Notes: generated by a model from the sequence alone, not told the origin. Counted from the first letter of the stretch, positions 45,990 through 56,782 are shown. The stretch: DNA of 64,000 bases from Leptasterias polaris (GCA_037783415.1 JAZGTN010000308.1:45058-109057), one strand, 5' to 3'. Numbers and translations are program-made.

Positions 45990-46340
45990 TTCGTTCTATA
46001 TTTTTGTTTCGTTCTATATAATTATAACGGTTTGGTTCTATATATTTTCGTTTCGTTCTATATATATTGGGTTCGTTCTTTATATATTGGTTTCGTTCTA
46101 TATATTTAATTCGGCCTATGTATATTGGTTTTTGGTCTAATATATATTTTTTTCGTTCTACATAATGGTTTAGTTCTGTATACTTTTGTTTCGTTCTGTA
46201 TATATTGGTTTCGTTTTATATATAAGAGTTTCGTAATAAACTCATTAACGGCGCCTCGTAGCGATCGACGCGCTATCGCAAACGGACCTCTCCACAGACA
46301 CGACGGACCTACATAAACACGACGCTGTGCTCAAACACAA
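45990..46340. repeat. Compound minisatellite, inverted partner of 38580-39345
   Basis: In order: TTTCGTTCTATATATTGG units, GAGTTTCGTAATAAACTCAT, AACGGCGCC, then CGGACCTCTCCACAGACACGA units. This is the reverse complement of the two adjacent minisatellites and their junction at 38580-39345. Confidence 0.85.
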
Positions 46341-46784
46341 CGGATCTCTTATAATTTCTTCAAGGGCTTTTCGTGAAACTTGGCGTTTTTGCCCAGCATA
46401 ACGCTGATTAAATAGTTCAATTTTTTACATTATGACACAACGATAACCAATTTTGTTAATTTCATTCAAGTTGATCTTTAAGATGATGAGTTGCAGTATT
46501 TTCAGTGATTCGTAACAGTGTGGAGAGCCACCGGTAGAGGGCGCTACATTGACTGTTTGGGAGGCTGACTCAGAAGGACTGGGCAAGTCTATAAATCTGG
46601 ATCGACGTTTTGATCCAGATGTTCGTATGATACAGATATCTCTTCTCCAGTAATTCGTGTTGCGGACAGTAATTCGTGTTGCGATATCGCACAACTTTAA
46701 ACAAAATGAACGTCGCCAATCAAAACTAGTCTTCACTGTGTGGTATGACCAGGTTGGTGACCGCTGTTAATGGACTGAGCCGAA
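46341..46784. other. No gene seen
   Basis: Unique-looking. The minus-strand frame at 46736-46425 has no recognisable features. Confidence 0.5.
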
Positions 46785-47190
46785 TTAAATGTGCTGCACA
46801 CGTTTGGTAATTGGAGCCCACTGTTTGTTTCAAACCTATATAATTGTAGGTATATACAATGAAACTAACCTGGTGAAAATTTCACTTCAAAAGGTGGTCG
46901 CGTTTTTGAGATATCACCGAAAAACCGGAGCGAATATTTCCACGCAGAAATAATATTCCCTATAGGAATACACAATCTGAGAAGCGTTTCGGCCGTAACG
47001 CTTCTCAGATTTAAATTTTGGGGGGATAAAAAGTGATATATTTTTCCATAACCGCAGTACTTCGAAGTGAAAGGTTTCTCAAAATGCATTATACTATCCA
47101 AAGCTGCTGTACTTCTTACCAAGTAAGCTTTTACTGCCATTAATTTTCAGAGTAATTACCAAACGTATACAGACCCTTGAAAGCCTTTAA
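46785..47190 (+). mobile_element. MITE, ACGTTTGGTAATT family, copy A
   Basis: Terminal inverted repeats around CACGTTTGGTAATT and AATTACCAAACGT, ending AAAGCCTTTAA. A central hairpin is built on CTGAGAAGCGTTTC / AACGCTTCTCAG. Copies B (51810-52853, interrupted) and C (54669-55062, inverted) match along most of the length. Confidence 0.85.
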
Positions 47191-47546
47191 CGAAAAAAGG
47201 TACAACTATTATGTAATTTTTCTTTCGCCGTTATTTTTTAGAAATGTTCGACTCGTTTTCAAGTTAGGGCCATTCCTGAGGCCGTTCAACTTTTGCGTGG
47301 CACCTATTATCTTGCACATAGGCTACTTAACTACATAGGTTTATTTTCAAGAACCAGACTATGAGCTTCGAAAGTTAACGGCACCATAAATAGATTGGTT
47401 GATGTTCATCTTTATGCTTTGCTTTATGCTTCGCATTTGTTGGTTTCTTGCGCAAGAGTGCGCTAACTCTCCGAAGTATTCATATGTGACATCACACTTT
47501 GCTTTGCAATTAAGAATAATTTGCAGTTAAGATCAATCTTTATGGC
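47191..47546. other. No gene seen
   Basis: Unique-looking AT-rich sequence before the SINE. Confidence 0.5.
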
Positions 47547-47955
47547 GTGTCGTGGCCGAGCGGATAAGAACACCGAACTCAAGCTTTAGTGTTTCTGATC
47601 AGCAGAGTGTGGGTTCGAGTCCCGGTCGTGACACTTGGTCCTTAAGCAAGACACTTGACCATTATTGCTGCGTCCTTTGGATGGGACGTTAAGCCGTAGG
47701 TCCCGTGTGTTGTGTAATGCACGTAAAAGAACCCAGTGCACTTATCGTAAAGAGAAGGGGTTCGCCCCGGTGTTCCTGGTTTGATCGGCAGCATATTGCG
47801 CCACAGCACCTTGTAAACCATTACATGGTGCTATCAGAAAAAGGTATCATACTTCAAAAACATAGCTCAACATACCTTGCAGGAAAAAATACTGAGCGCT
47901 TTGATTCGCCCCTAGGGGTATGATAAAAAGCGCTATTCTATAAGAACCGAGTGTT
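47547..47955 (+). mobile_element. tRNA-Leu(CAA)-derived SINE, nearly complete
   Basis: 47547-47634 is an 88-base class II tRNA-like head. A 7-bp acceptor stem (GTGTCGT with GTGACAC, two wobbles), TGGCCGAGCGG A box, anticodon loop CTCAAGC (anticodon CAA) and GGGTTCGAGTCC B box can all be drawn. The body has TGCTGCGTCCTTTGGATGGG, AAGAACCCAGTGCACTTATC and GGGGTTCGCCCC, and the tail TAAAAAGCGCTATTCTATAA ends in (TTA)n. Such conserved central blocks are typical of old SINE superfamilies; I cannot name the domain. It could be Pol III transcribed. Confidence 0.9.
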
Positions 47956-49068
47956 ATTATTATTATTATTACTATCTGCTGATTATGTTTGGTGGGTTCG
48001 GCAGAGCGCCATCTTGTGCATAACTCGGTCAACACATTTAAGTTTTTGTAAACCGTAAAATACTTTATGTAATAGTTTGCACAAAATAAGGAATACAAGA
48101 GCGCCATCTTGTGTCATAATTCGGCCAACACTTTACAGTTAACTTTGTATTCTTTTGTAAAAAGCACTTACTACAAATATTTTGTAACTTAATTCTCCGC
48201 GGTTAAATATTTGTGTGTATTGTGCACATTTATATTTTCGCCCATAACATTTATTTGTGTACAAATATGGTTCCCATGGTAATAGCTGACACCGATAATT
48301 TGTTTATTTAATTTTATGTATTTCTAAAAAATTTCGCTCATTAGTTTATTTCCTTCATGCGTTCAAGCAATGTACGTTGGATTAAAGGCGTCCCAAAGTG
48401 TGTCCCCAAATACGCACGAGACTCGCACGGTCTGTAGTCTATGAGTATGACTCTATATTTTGTTAAATGGAATATTCTTAACATGCTAATTTCCAACTTT
48501 TCAGACAAAGAAATACTATATAATTTTTGACAAGGCTTCATAATTGCACCCTGTGTGTGCACCACATTAAATAACTCCCATAGCAACCAATGCTAAATAA
48601 TGATTATTCAAAAATACTCACGAGAAATCACTCTCTTGTCAATCTTTTCGTTGTCATTTTGTAGAACTTTGTGAAATGAACTTAAATGGCAAGTTTCATA
48701 AAAATGAAAAATTTGGAGAAATACGGAAAGGACACTAGAAATCGCCTTTTTGCCATGTACTAAATATAGAGCGTTACTACGCCGTAAAAGGGACTTATAA
48801 AACTGTAGCATGGTATTATAACACCTAAAATGTAGAGCCTTACGGCACTTGGGGCTTTTTAAAAGTACTAATAGTGTTTTTGTCGGATATTAGTCACCTT
48901 AAAATGGTAACAATCCGGTTTAATTGTATTATGTTCCCTTAGACGACAATTGCCGTCCGATTATAAGGTTGAGGTTGCCTTTAAACATAATATCATAGCA
49001 TAGAAATATTTAGATTTGTGAGCGAACTTTTATTCCCGCATTTAGTCCAAATGTTAAAAAGTATTAAA
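47956..49068. other. No gene seen
   Basis: A short duplicated phrase (GAGCGCCATCTTGTG, at 48005 and 48100) is followed by unique AT-rich sequence. The minus-strand frames near 48350-48810 have no recognised domains. Confidence 0.5.
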
Positions 49069-49484
49069 ACGTCATGGGATGTACCATACTAATTACGTCA
49101 TGGGATGTACCATACTAATTACGTCATGGGATGTACCATACTAATTACGTCATGGGATGTACCATACTAATTACGTCATGGGATGTACCATACTAATTAC
49201 GTCATGGGATGTACCATACTAATTACGTCATGGGATGTACCATACTAATTACGTCATGGGATGTACCATACTAATTACGTCATGGGATGTACCATACTAA
49301 TTACGTCATGGGATGTACCATACTAATTACGTCATGGGATGTACCATACTAATTACGTCATGGGATGTACCATACTAATTACGTCATGGGATGTACCATA
49401 CTAATTACGTCATGGGATGTACCATACTAATTACGTCATGGGATGTACCATACTAATTACGTCATGGGATGTACCATACTAATT
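49069..49484. repeat. 16 perfect copies of a 26-bp unit
   Basis: Unit ACGTCATGGGATGTACCATA plus CTAATT, repeated exactly 16 times with no variation seen. Each junction creates ATTACGTCAT, which resembles an ATF/CREB-type bZIP site. Confidence 0.98.
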
Positions 49485-50736
49485 ACGGATTTATAATTTG
49501 GTTAATTTGACTATTGGTTGCAGCAGAAAAGTTTTGATAAAAACATTTTAAGACAACCAATTGTCATTATTTTCATATAATCTTTGTTGAATAAATCGTG
49601 TAATAAAGCCGCGACTATAGAGGAAGACACTTTACAATTTGGTTAGATTTGGGCTTTTATTGTTTAGTATATGTTTTTCAAGACAATTTTTGTGCGACAA
49701 TTTGTGTCTACTTTTTTGTTTGAGGTATAGATGTAAACCTAAACTTTTCTGGTAAGCTTAGAATTTACATGCTCATTTTCGTAGCTGAAATTGGAATTTG
49801 CAGTGGTATTTCCAAGATAAACTAAAAGTTGTCCCAATCACAGCAATACAATTATCCACAATGATAACAGCAAATTATGCTGCGACAAAAATAAGTATAG
49901 TTTTCACAACACTGGCATTGTCGATTATCTGGACTTAACATAGGTATACTATACTTTTGAATATGTTTACCAAAATTTAAATAGATCTTACTGAACACTA
50001 AAGGGAAAAGTTCTAAAACTTAAAGCTCCGTACCATTGGTTCTGTACACGAAAGCAAAGCTCATGCCAAAACAAATATCTCTTTCACAGAACGTTGAGCT
50101 ATCAAATATATTTAAAATCATGTCATTTCCAATTCTCTTTTACGCTGAAGTAATCTTTACACCTAAAAGAGTAAAACTTGCTAATGATGGGTGACGCACC
50201 GCATTGTTATTCAATCAATTTTACACTAATTCAGCAAAATTATATATATAATATACGACATTTTAAGAACACTTTAAACAGCCGTCAACTACCCACGTAG
50301 CTTTAAAAACAAAACTTTAATAGCTGAACTGATACAAAAGGAACACTTAACGCTATCGTATGGCATTGGGTCATTCCATGTGATTGTCAATGTGATTGTC
50401 AAATCAACTAATTTTCTGGAAAGTTACCTTGTGACCGACCCTCTCTGATTGACATGACATTTAAACAGTTCCACACTATGGCCAAAATTAACACACATAC
50501 CAAAAGTAATCTCATACTCCATATCGTTTCTGAGATGCAACATCTTGAAGTTTGCTCAGACCCCATTTTTGAGCTCAACCCTTCCGCAGAGTCATGAAAA
50601 TGCACCATCAAGCTTTTTTCAAATTTGAGAGCCCATTATTTGGTAACGCTGAAAAACCGTTTGCCCTAGATTTATAATCTGGCCTTAAAAATTTCATGTT
50701 TCTAAATTTCAAGTTACTTGCCCTGAGAGTAGACAG
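49485..50736. other. No gene seen
   Basis: AT-rich region downstream of the Dickkopf gene; short frames only. Confidence 0.5.
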
Positions 50737-50742
50737 TTTATT
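50737..50742 (-). promoter_or_regulatory. Possible polyadenylation signal of the Dickkopf gene
   Basis: AATAAA on the minus strand, about 370 bases past the stop codon. It is the first canonical hexamer I find downstream, but the AT-rich context weakens it. Confidence 0.3.
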
Positions 50743-51108
50743 CAACCGTAAGTGATCTTGGATGAATTTTGGGGTCACCCTGAGACCATATTAGGGGTCA
50801 AATTGGATCACAAATAAATCAATGACAAACCATCTATATAGGTGTATCTCTATTACCATAATCAAAAATGAGCTAAAAACTATTTATAAAGGATTGGCAT
50901 TAATCCACAGTTGGGTTCAGGTAAAAACAAAAGGGGTTAAAAAAGACCCCTTTTGGCCCAAACTGAAACACTAAATTTTTACTTTCGTGTAAATCTGAGA
51001 GGGTCACTTGAGGACCTCTGCTTGATTTGACACGGAATCAAGTGGCTCTGTTCTTTTTTTTCTTGAAGAGCACAAGCGGCATTTCATATTAATTTGTTTC
51101 TGTCCAGG

Positions 51109-51764
51109 TCATAAAACTGAAATGCTTTCAGTTTCTGTTCGCACAATTCCATCAGCCTTCACCAGTGATATACCTGTAGGTTTGCTAGTCGAGTGACGAA
51201 AGACATTATCTGATATAAGTTGATCTTGTATGAGTCTGTCTTCATCCGCTACATTAGTTTTCCATACACTTTCCATCGATTCTTTGAATTCTGATTGCGC
51301 TTCGCTCTCGTACTCAATGATTTCTACCCTTTGATCACTTTCCGCATTGTCGGTCTCTGGGGTATACATATCAGCCTGTGGACTGCTTTCTCCTTTAGGT
51401 TGTACACCTACTTTAGCCGCGGAGCCCTGCTTATCCTTCATTAAAGTAAGGATGGCTCCTAATCCCTCGTGTATTTCTTCCATCTGCACATCCTGTTCGT
51501 ACCCTTGCTCATAAACATCAAGACGCTGTCCTCCTTTAACATTTTGGCATGTGTGATAGCGTTCATCAGGGGCAGAATGCCTTTTACAAGACAAGGAGCC
51601 TCCACAGTGACATCGCTGGAATACATCCGAGTAACGGTCTCTTTTTTTGGTACAAACATCTCCTTCAACCAAGATCGGTTTGCAAATACGTGTCCAAAAG
51701 TGTTGTGCACAACATAGTCCGTCGCCGCATTGATCAGCAGAATCACACACTTCATCCTCCCGAC
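51109..51764 (-). CDS. Dickkopf (DKK1/2/4-like) exon 3: C-terminal cysteine-rich domain and tail
   Basis: Acceptor TTTTGTTTTGAAG precedes the exon, which enters in phase 1 and completes the Arg codon begun by exon 2. It encodes 217 full codons and the stop. Residues 169-235 of the joined protein hold ten cysteines: VCDSADQCGDGLCC, AQHFWTRICKPILVEGDVC, then FQRCHCGGSLSC and YHTC. This is the colipase-like Cys-2 domain by which Dickkopfs bind LRP5/6 and block canonical Wnt signalling. HFWTRICKP corresponds to the HFWSKICKP receptor-binding segment of vertebrate DKK1. The 145 residues after the last cysteine are acidic and low in structure, whereas vertebrate DKK1/2/4 end soon after this domain. 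The 5' side of the exon lies 46 bases from a MITE. Confidence 0.95.
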
Positions 51765-51809
51765 CTTCAAAACAAAAACCAAACATTTTAAGAGTTAAGG
51801 TTTTTCTCC

Positions 51810-52853
51810 TTAAAGGCAAAGTATACCTGGAACAGTTTGATTGTTTCAATCCCATATAAATGTAGATATATAAAATAAAACTCACCTGTGGAAATTTCAT
51901 TTCGAAAGGTGGTCGCATTTTTTAGATATCGGCGTAGACTGTGCAAGTCTCGCGCGTATCCGAACGAGAAAACACGTCAAACGAAGAACATTTTTATTTC
52001 TGAAATAAAATCTTTGTTTTAGGCCTAATTATTTCTCATGAAAAAATATGAACAAAAATAAATCATTACAATTTTATGAAATTAGTTTTAGCTTTTGAAA
52101 AAAATACACAAAAGTGTGTTAATTATTAATTGGGAAAAAATTAAAACTCTGGGACAAGGATGCTTTTTTTATGTTAACTTTTTAGAAACCCCTTACGCGG
52201 ATTAGTGATGGTTAAACGGGTTTTAAATTGACCCGTGTCGCAGTTTAAAGAGAATGCTGACGCCTCAACAACCATAGACTGCAATGAAAAGGGTTCGCTT
52301 TGAAATTACAGCATCTGGTGATTATAATCGCGCATCAAAAACAAGCGTTTACATAAGTTTTTATGATCAGAGGCGAGCACAAAATTCTTAATTTTTTGCA
52401 ATAACCGGAAGCTGAGGTCAAGTTTAAGTCTCGGGTTTTCTTCGTTATATTGTTGAATTGGTTTTACTTTCATATTTTGTTATCACTTAGTATTACATTC
52501 CCAACAACATGTATAATTTTCTAGGTCATAAACTACGTTAAACTAAAATAACTGACGAAACAAAATCTCGCCCACGTAAAACTCCATATGGTTGGGACCA
52601 CTATGGTCCCGGAAGTTCGAATGCGCGCGAGACTTGCACAGTCTATAGGAATACACAATCTGAGAAGCGTTTCTGACAGAAACGATTCATAGATTCAATT
52701 TTCGGGGCATAAAAACTGCTTTCTTTATACATAACCACATTAACTCGAAGTGAAATGCTTTGTACTATCGAAAGCTGCTGTAGGCTTCTAAACAATAAGT
52801 TTGTATTGCCATTAATTTTAAGAGTGATTAGCAAACGTATACCTTCCCTTTAA
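51810..52853 (-). mobile_element. MITE, ACGTTTGGTAATT family, copy B, interrupted
   Basis: The left part (51810-51934) matches 46785 onward up to GATATCGGCG, and the right part (52646-52853) matches from TAGGAATACACAATCTGAGA to the terminal AGCAAACGTAT. About 50 bases present in copy A are missing at the junction, on the left of the nested element. Strand relative to copy A is the same on the plus strand; it lies antisense to the gene. Confidence 0.8.
51935..52645. mobile_element. Non-autonomous TIR transposon, copy 2 (711 bp), nested
   Basis: TAGACTGTGCAAGTCTCGCG at the left, inverted at the right. Colinear with 20854-21615. The right flank is TATAGGAAT, as in uninterrupted MITE copies (CCCTATAGGAAT), which supports a TA target site. 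Confidence 0.88.
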
Positions 52854-52888
52854 GCGAAAAAACAAAGAAAACAAAAGGGAAACAGGTT

Positions 52889-53182
52889 AAACCCTGCAGG
52901 TTAAACCCTGCAGGTTAAACCCTGCAGGTTAAACCCTGCAGGTTAAACCCTGCAGGTTAAACCCTGCAGGTTAAACCCTGCAGGTTAAACCCTGCAGGTT
53001 AAACCCTGCAGGTTAAACCCTGCAGGTTAAACCCTGCAGGTTAAACCCTGCAGGTTAAACCCTGCAGGTTAAACCCTGCAGGTTAAACCCTGCAGGTTAA
53101 ACCCTGCAGGTTAAACCCTGCAGGTTAAACCCTGCAGGTTAAACCCTGCAGGTTAAACCCTGCAGGTTAAACCCTGCAGGTT
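52889..53182. repeat. 21 perfect copies of a 14-bp unit (AAACCCTGCAGGTT)
   Basis: 294 bases, no variation seen. The unit is nearly palindromic (AACCTGCAGGTT core is self-complementary). Lies in Dickkopf intron 2, about 140 bases past the donor of exon 2. Confidence 0.98.
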
Positions 53183-53321
53183 ATGGACTTTTTGGGAAGC
53201 CTACCATGTCATTACCTATACTGCAGCGGCAGTTAAAGGACAATATTACTGGTTTACTGTTTGTGTATTTAGTGATGTAGAATCGTAAACTATTGTAAAA
53301 ACATCACTGATGAATACTTAC

Positions 53322-53577
53322 GTTTTCGCATATTATCCCTTGTGTGTTGTGAAATACTGCCCTCCTCAATGTAAGACTGTGACGCCTTTGCGAAGGAAGT
53401 GTCATATCGTCTCTCCTTTGGAACACACCGACCTTGTTGACATACATAACCATGGCAACACATCCCATTTCTCTGACACCGTCGCCTAGATCGTCTGCAC
53501 GGCAAACATGACTTGTGACCTTCCCCTCCATGGCAAAAAGATTTTCGGTCGCATTCGTTGTCATAGTTACATAGTAC
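53322..53577 (-). CDS. Dickkopf exon 2: N-terminal cysteine-rich domain
   Basis: Acceptor ATCCATTCAG and donor GTAAGT bound 256 bases, entering in phase 0 and leaving phase 1. The product starts VLCNYDNECDRKSFC, followed by HKSCLPCRRSRRRCQRNGMC and CHGYVCQQGRC. These ten cysteines (residues 80-128 of the joined protein) have the C..D.EC...FC.......C..C.....RC....MCC.G..C..G.C spacing of the Dickkopf Cys-1 domain. A linker of about 40 residues (VPKERRYDTSFAKASQSY onward) ends NMRKR at the exon boundary, joining REDEVC of exon 3. The linker is Ser- and Arg-containing and could include a basic cleavage site (RKRR at the junction). Confidence 0.95.
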
Positions 53578-53649
53578 CTGAATGGATTAAAACAATGGAC
53601 GGTTGTTTTATTAATGTCTTTGTTAACACGTTGAGCAAGTTAATGGTTG

Positions 53650-53735
53650 CTGAACTAATTAGATAGCTAAGTTGGTTTTACGCCGGTACTTTAATCTGGA
53701 GGTCGCAGGTTCAAATCCCATCACAGTCAATTTGT
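53650..53735 (+). mobile_element. Degenerate tRNA-like / SINE head
   Basis: TAGCTAAGTTGG at 53664-53675 is a perfect A box and GGTTCAAATCC at 53708-53718 a perfect B box, spaced as in a tRNA. An anticodon loop ACTTTAA (TTT, Lys-like) can be drawn, but the acceptor stem does not pair. Probably a decayed SINE head or tRNA pseudogene. Confidence 0.6.
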
Positions 53736-54668
53736 GTGTTCACCCAAAACTATCAGAAAAAACAATTAGGAGAAATGTTTTCGATTGAAGCGAGTTAAAC
53801 GTCATGTTGTGCCTAGATTGTATGGACGCATGGTATCTTATTTTGATATGGACAGTAGTGCAGTGATCCCAGCGAGTTAAAGGCCCATGCAGGCAATGAC
53901 GGAATCATTGCCCACCTTATATAGGCCTAGTGTGCAAATGAGTTCGAGGCATAATATTTTTCCCGCGGTATTTACATGTAAATATACAAATATTATATTA
54001 AATATTATGTTTTTCTTTGGGGTCATTAATTTTGGAAACATTTCATAATTTCGTTCCCTGAATGGAAATCCTGGAACAGCCACTGGTCAAGAATCTATTT
54101 GGTGTAAAATTGATGATTAAAACGAAAGGTGCACTTAGGCCTACTGTTTAAGTCAATTCAATTAATATTGTTGGGGTTTTTTCAATCTTTTCTGAAACCG
54201 CTTAAAAACACAGATGTTTTTCACGGAAAGCAGGTCAATGTTGGCAAATTGCCAATTACAAGTCACACTATCTGTCGGCCAAACTTAATCTAAACAAACG
54301 TAGTCGGTGGAATGTTGAGTAGCGTTAGAAGTAAGCTGTCCTTACGCTGCATCTGACATGACAGCGTGCCTTTGGCAAGACATGGGGAGTTCAGTTTATC
54401 ATCCCGCTCGGCTATTTCCATATAGGTTTTCGCATTATTAGGGGTACATGCGTATCAATATGCTGTTCCCCTTTAGATCTATATCTCTGTGAGTAGCCTT
54501 ACATTCTTCTACATTACAACATTTGTTGTAACCAAGCCGAACCTCACTTTAAAACGAGTTTGGTTTATGGCCTACATGTATACAGCTATCAGGTGATACT
54601 TGTTCTAAACACTGACGGAAAAGGCTGAAAACATTTGTACCATAGAGAACCACAGATCATGTACATGT
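53736..54668. other. Intronic, nothing further seen
   Basis: Unique-looking AT-rich sequence of Dickkopf intron 1. Confidence 0.5.
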
Positions 54669-55062
54669 TTAAAGGCACAGTACACGTTTGGTAATGACTC
54701 TGGAAATTAATGGCAATAAAAACTTACTTGGCAGGAGTACAGCAGCTTTGGGTAGTATAATGAATTTTGAGAAACTTTTAACTTCGAAGTACTACGGTTA
54801 CGGAAAAATATATCACTGTTTATTCCCCAAAATTTGAATCTGAAAAGCGTTTCTGTCAGAAACGCTTCTCAGACTGTGTTTTCCTATGGGGAATATTCTT
54901 CCTGCGTGTAAATATTCGCTTCGGTTTTTCGGTGATATCTCAAAAACGCGACCACCTTTTGAAGTGAAATTTTCACAGGTTAGTTTTATTGTATGTACCA
55001 ACATTTATATAGGATTAACACAATCAGTAGGCTCCAATTACCAAACGTATGCAGCACCTTTA
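54669..55062 (-). mobile_element. MITE, ACGTTTGGTAATT family, copy C
   Basis: TTAAAGGCACAGTACACGTT at the left and CCAAACGTATGCAGCACCTT at the right are inverted. The centre has TCTGAAAAGCGTTTCTGTCA and its mirror. Inverted relative to copy A at 46785. Confidence 0.88.
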
Positions 55063-55768
55063 AGTGCACCACGTCATTGGCCTAACCAGCAAGTTACACA
55101 CAACAAAGGGGAGCGCTGGAAGCGAGTAGACCTGCAGTGTCGGGCAATTAAAGCAAATTGGATATTAATAACGGCTAAACGAGGTCCAACTGTGTCCCAC
55201 CCTGTCGGAGTGATCACCGATCAATTTGAACCAATTACCCATCATAAGCTTGCCGACAAGCACCCAACCCCTCTTGAAAACATTCCAGGAGTTGTACATG
55301 CCGTCAGCTGCCGGGCTTGCGGGCTAACGATATTACAAGAATTAAAAGCGGGGAAGCTCTGGGGCTATGGTTTGCTAACCTATATCAAGCACCTGATGAT
55401 TGCCCCTGACAGTTAGTTGGAGACGACCTTGGAAATTGAAATCACATACAGAAATACGCCTTAATTTAGAGCAGCCAAAGGTTACCGTTATCATACTTAT
55501 TCTCATCTAGAAACTAACTGTTGGCAAAAGGAGAAGCCCGAGTTGCATGATTTTTGCTGTGATACAGAGTTGTAAAATAAAATATATTTCATCTGCATTA
55601 TTCTAAACAGTTTTCTCATATCTGCGTATGGAGTCTAAGTCTTACTGTCCTCTACAAGTTTGATCAGCCCTTTTGACAACCCGAAAGTTAACTTCTTCTT
55701 TTTTTATTCAAAAGTGTTGCTTTTCCAAGTTTCCGTCCTGAGATGTCTTTTTGGGGGTCCCAGCACTG
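55063..55768. other. Intronic, no gene supported
   Basis: A plus-strand open stretch (to 55416) continues out of the MITE, but it has no recognised domain and runs antisense to the gene. Confidence 0.5.
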
Positions 55769-55878
55769 GATTCCCGAATTCTAGGATTCCCGAATTCTAG
55801 GATTCCCGAATTCTAGGATTCCCGAATTCTAGGATTCCCGAATTCTAGGATTCCCGAATTCTAGGATTCCCGAATTCT
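55769..55878. repeat. 16-bp tandem repeat GATTCCCGAATTCTAG, about 6.9 copies
   Basis: Perfect copies containing the palindrome GAATTC. Within Dickkopf intron 1. Confidence 0.97.
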
Positions 55879-56356
55879 CAATACTGAGTTTCTCAATACA
55901 TATATGCATCTTTTACATCAAAAGCTTTTTCGTATTAATTGACAAACAGATGTAATGTTTACATTTCTATCGCCTTTAAGAACAAAATGTGCACTTCTTA
56001 GTTTGAACCCACATTATTGAGTTTGTATTTATGATTGAAGGAGTTTGTTTACCCTCGTGGTTCTATATTCGCCTCTCGATGACCTGAAGAACAATTTACC
56101 ACATGCTAAAAGATCTGTGCCACAGGGGAGTATTTGTCCTTGCAGATTGGTCTGTGCTAGCAGTGATTTTAAGGAATTCTCAATGGGTTCACAGTACACC
56201 TGGTGCATCTGTTTCGGCACCCTTTGGCAACCATTTGGCTGTCATCTTATTTTATTCCCCATGCTCTCACACTGTCACAGGTTGAACATGGGAAATTTAT
56301 AAACGACGGATTAATTGATAACAAAATCATATGTCAATCATGATAGTATTAAGAAT
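55879..56356. other. Intronic, nothing seen
   Basis: Unique-looking. Overlapping short frames on both strands have no features. Confidence 0.5.
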
Positions 56357-56425
56357 GCAATAATAATAATAAACTGTATTTCTATAGCGCACATCTCCTA
56401 TGCTCATGGCGCTTTACAAATAAAC
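56357..56425 (-). mobile_element. SINE 3' tail fragment, minus strand
   Basis: AATAATAATAAACTGTATTT and ATAGCGCAC...GGCGCTTTACAAA reverse-complement to the GCGC...TATAAATAC-(TTA)n tail of the tRNA-derived SINEs. Confidence 0.6.
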
Positions 56426-56782
56426 CAATAGGCCAAAATTAGAAATAAAATGAACAAGCAATTTACAATACTACTCTTACAAAAAGTACAATTAGTACTA
56501 GAAAAAAGAAAAAGATAAACAAATGACAATGGACAAAAGAAAAACAGTATTAACTATTAATGAAAAAACAAATGAATAAAAGATAAACATTTTACACGGA
56601 AATTAAAAAGCAATAGATAAAATATTTAAATAGGTGGGTCTTAAGGCCCCGTTTAAAACTGACCATGGAGCTTGATTTTCAAAAATTTCAATACTCACTA
56701 GATAATTAACAGATAAATATGGACAGATAACACTGTAAAATGCAGTAAGCATAAATTGCCACAACAGAGCTATAAAACATAA

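Larger units (their letters stand above)
51765..53321 (-). other. Dickkopf intron 2 (phase 1, 1557 bp)
   Basis: Donor GTAAGT at 53321, acceptor AAG at 51765. Filled almost entirely by repeats: MITE copy B (51810-52853), a TIR transposon nested in it (51935-52645) and the 14-bp array (52889-53182). Confidence 0.9.

Noticed and set aside
49069..53182. CRISPR-like arrays (26-bp x 16 and 14-bp x 21)
   Set aside because: Units are directly adjacent with no spacers and the genome is eukaryotic; these are simple tandem repeats.
53650..53735. Functional tRNA-Lys gene
   Set aside because: A and B boxes are perfect, but the acceptor stem does not pair and the anticodon stem has a mismatch, so it is a relic or SINE head.
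54886..55416. 176-residue plus-strand open frame in Dickkopf intron 1
   Set aside because: The first third is MITE sequence; the rest has no known domain and is antisense to the gene.
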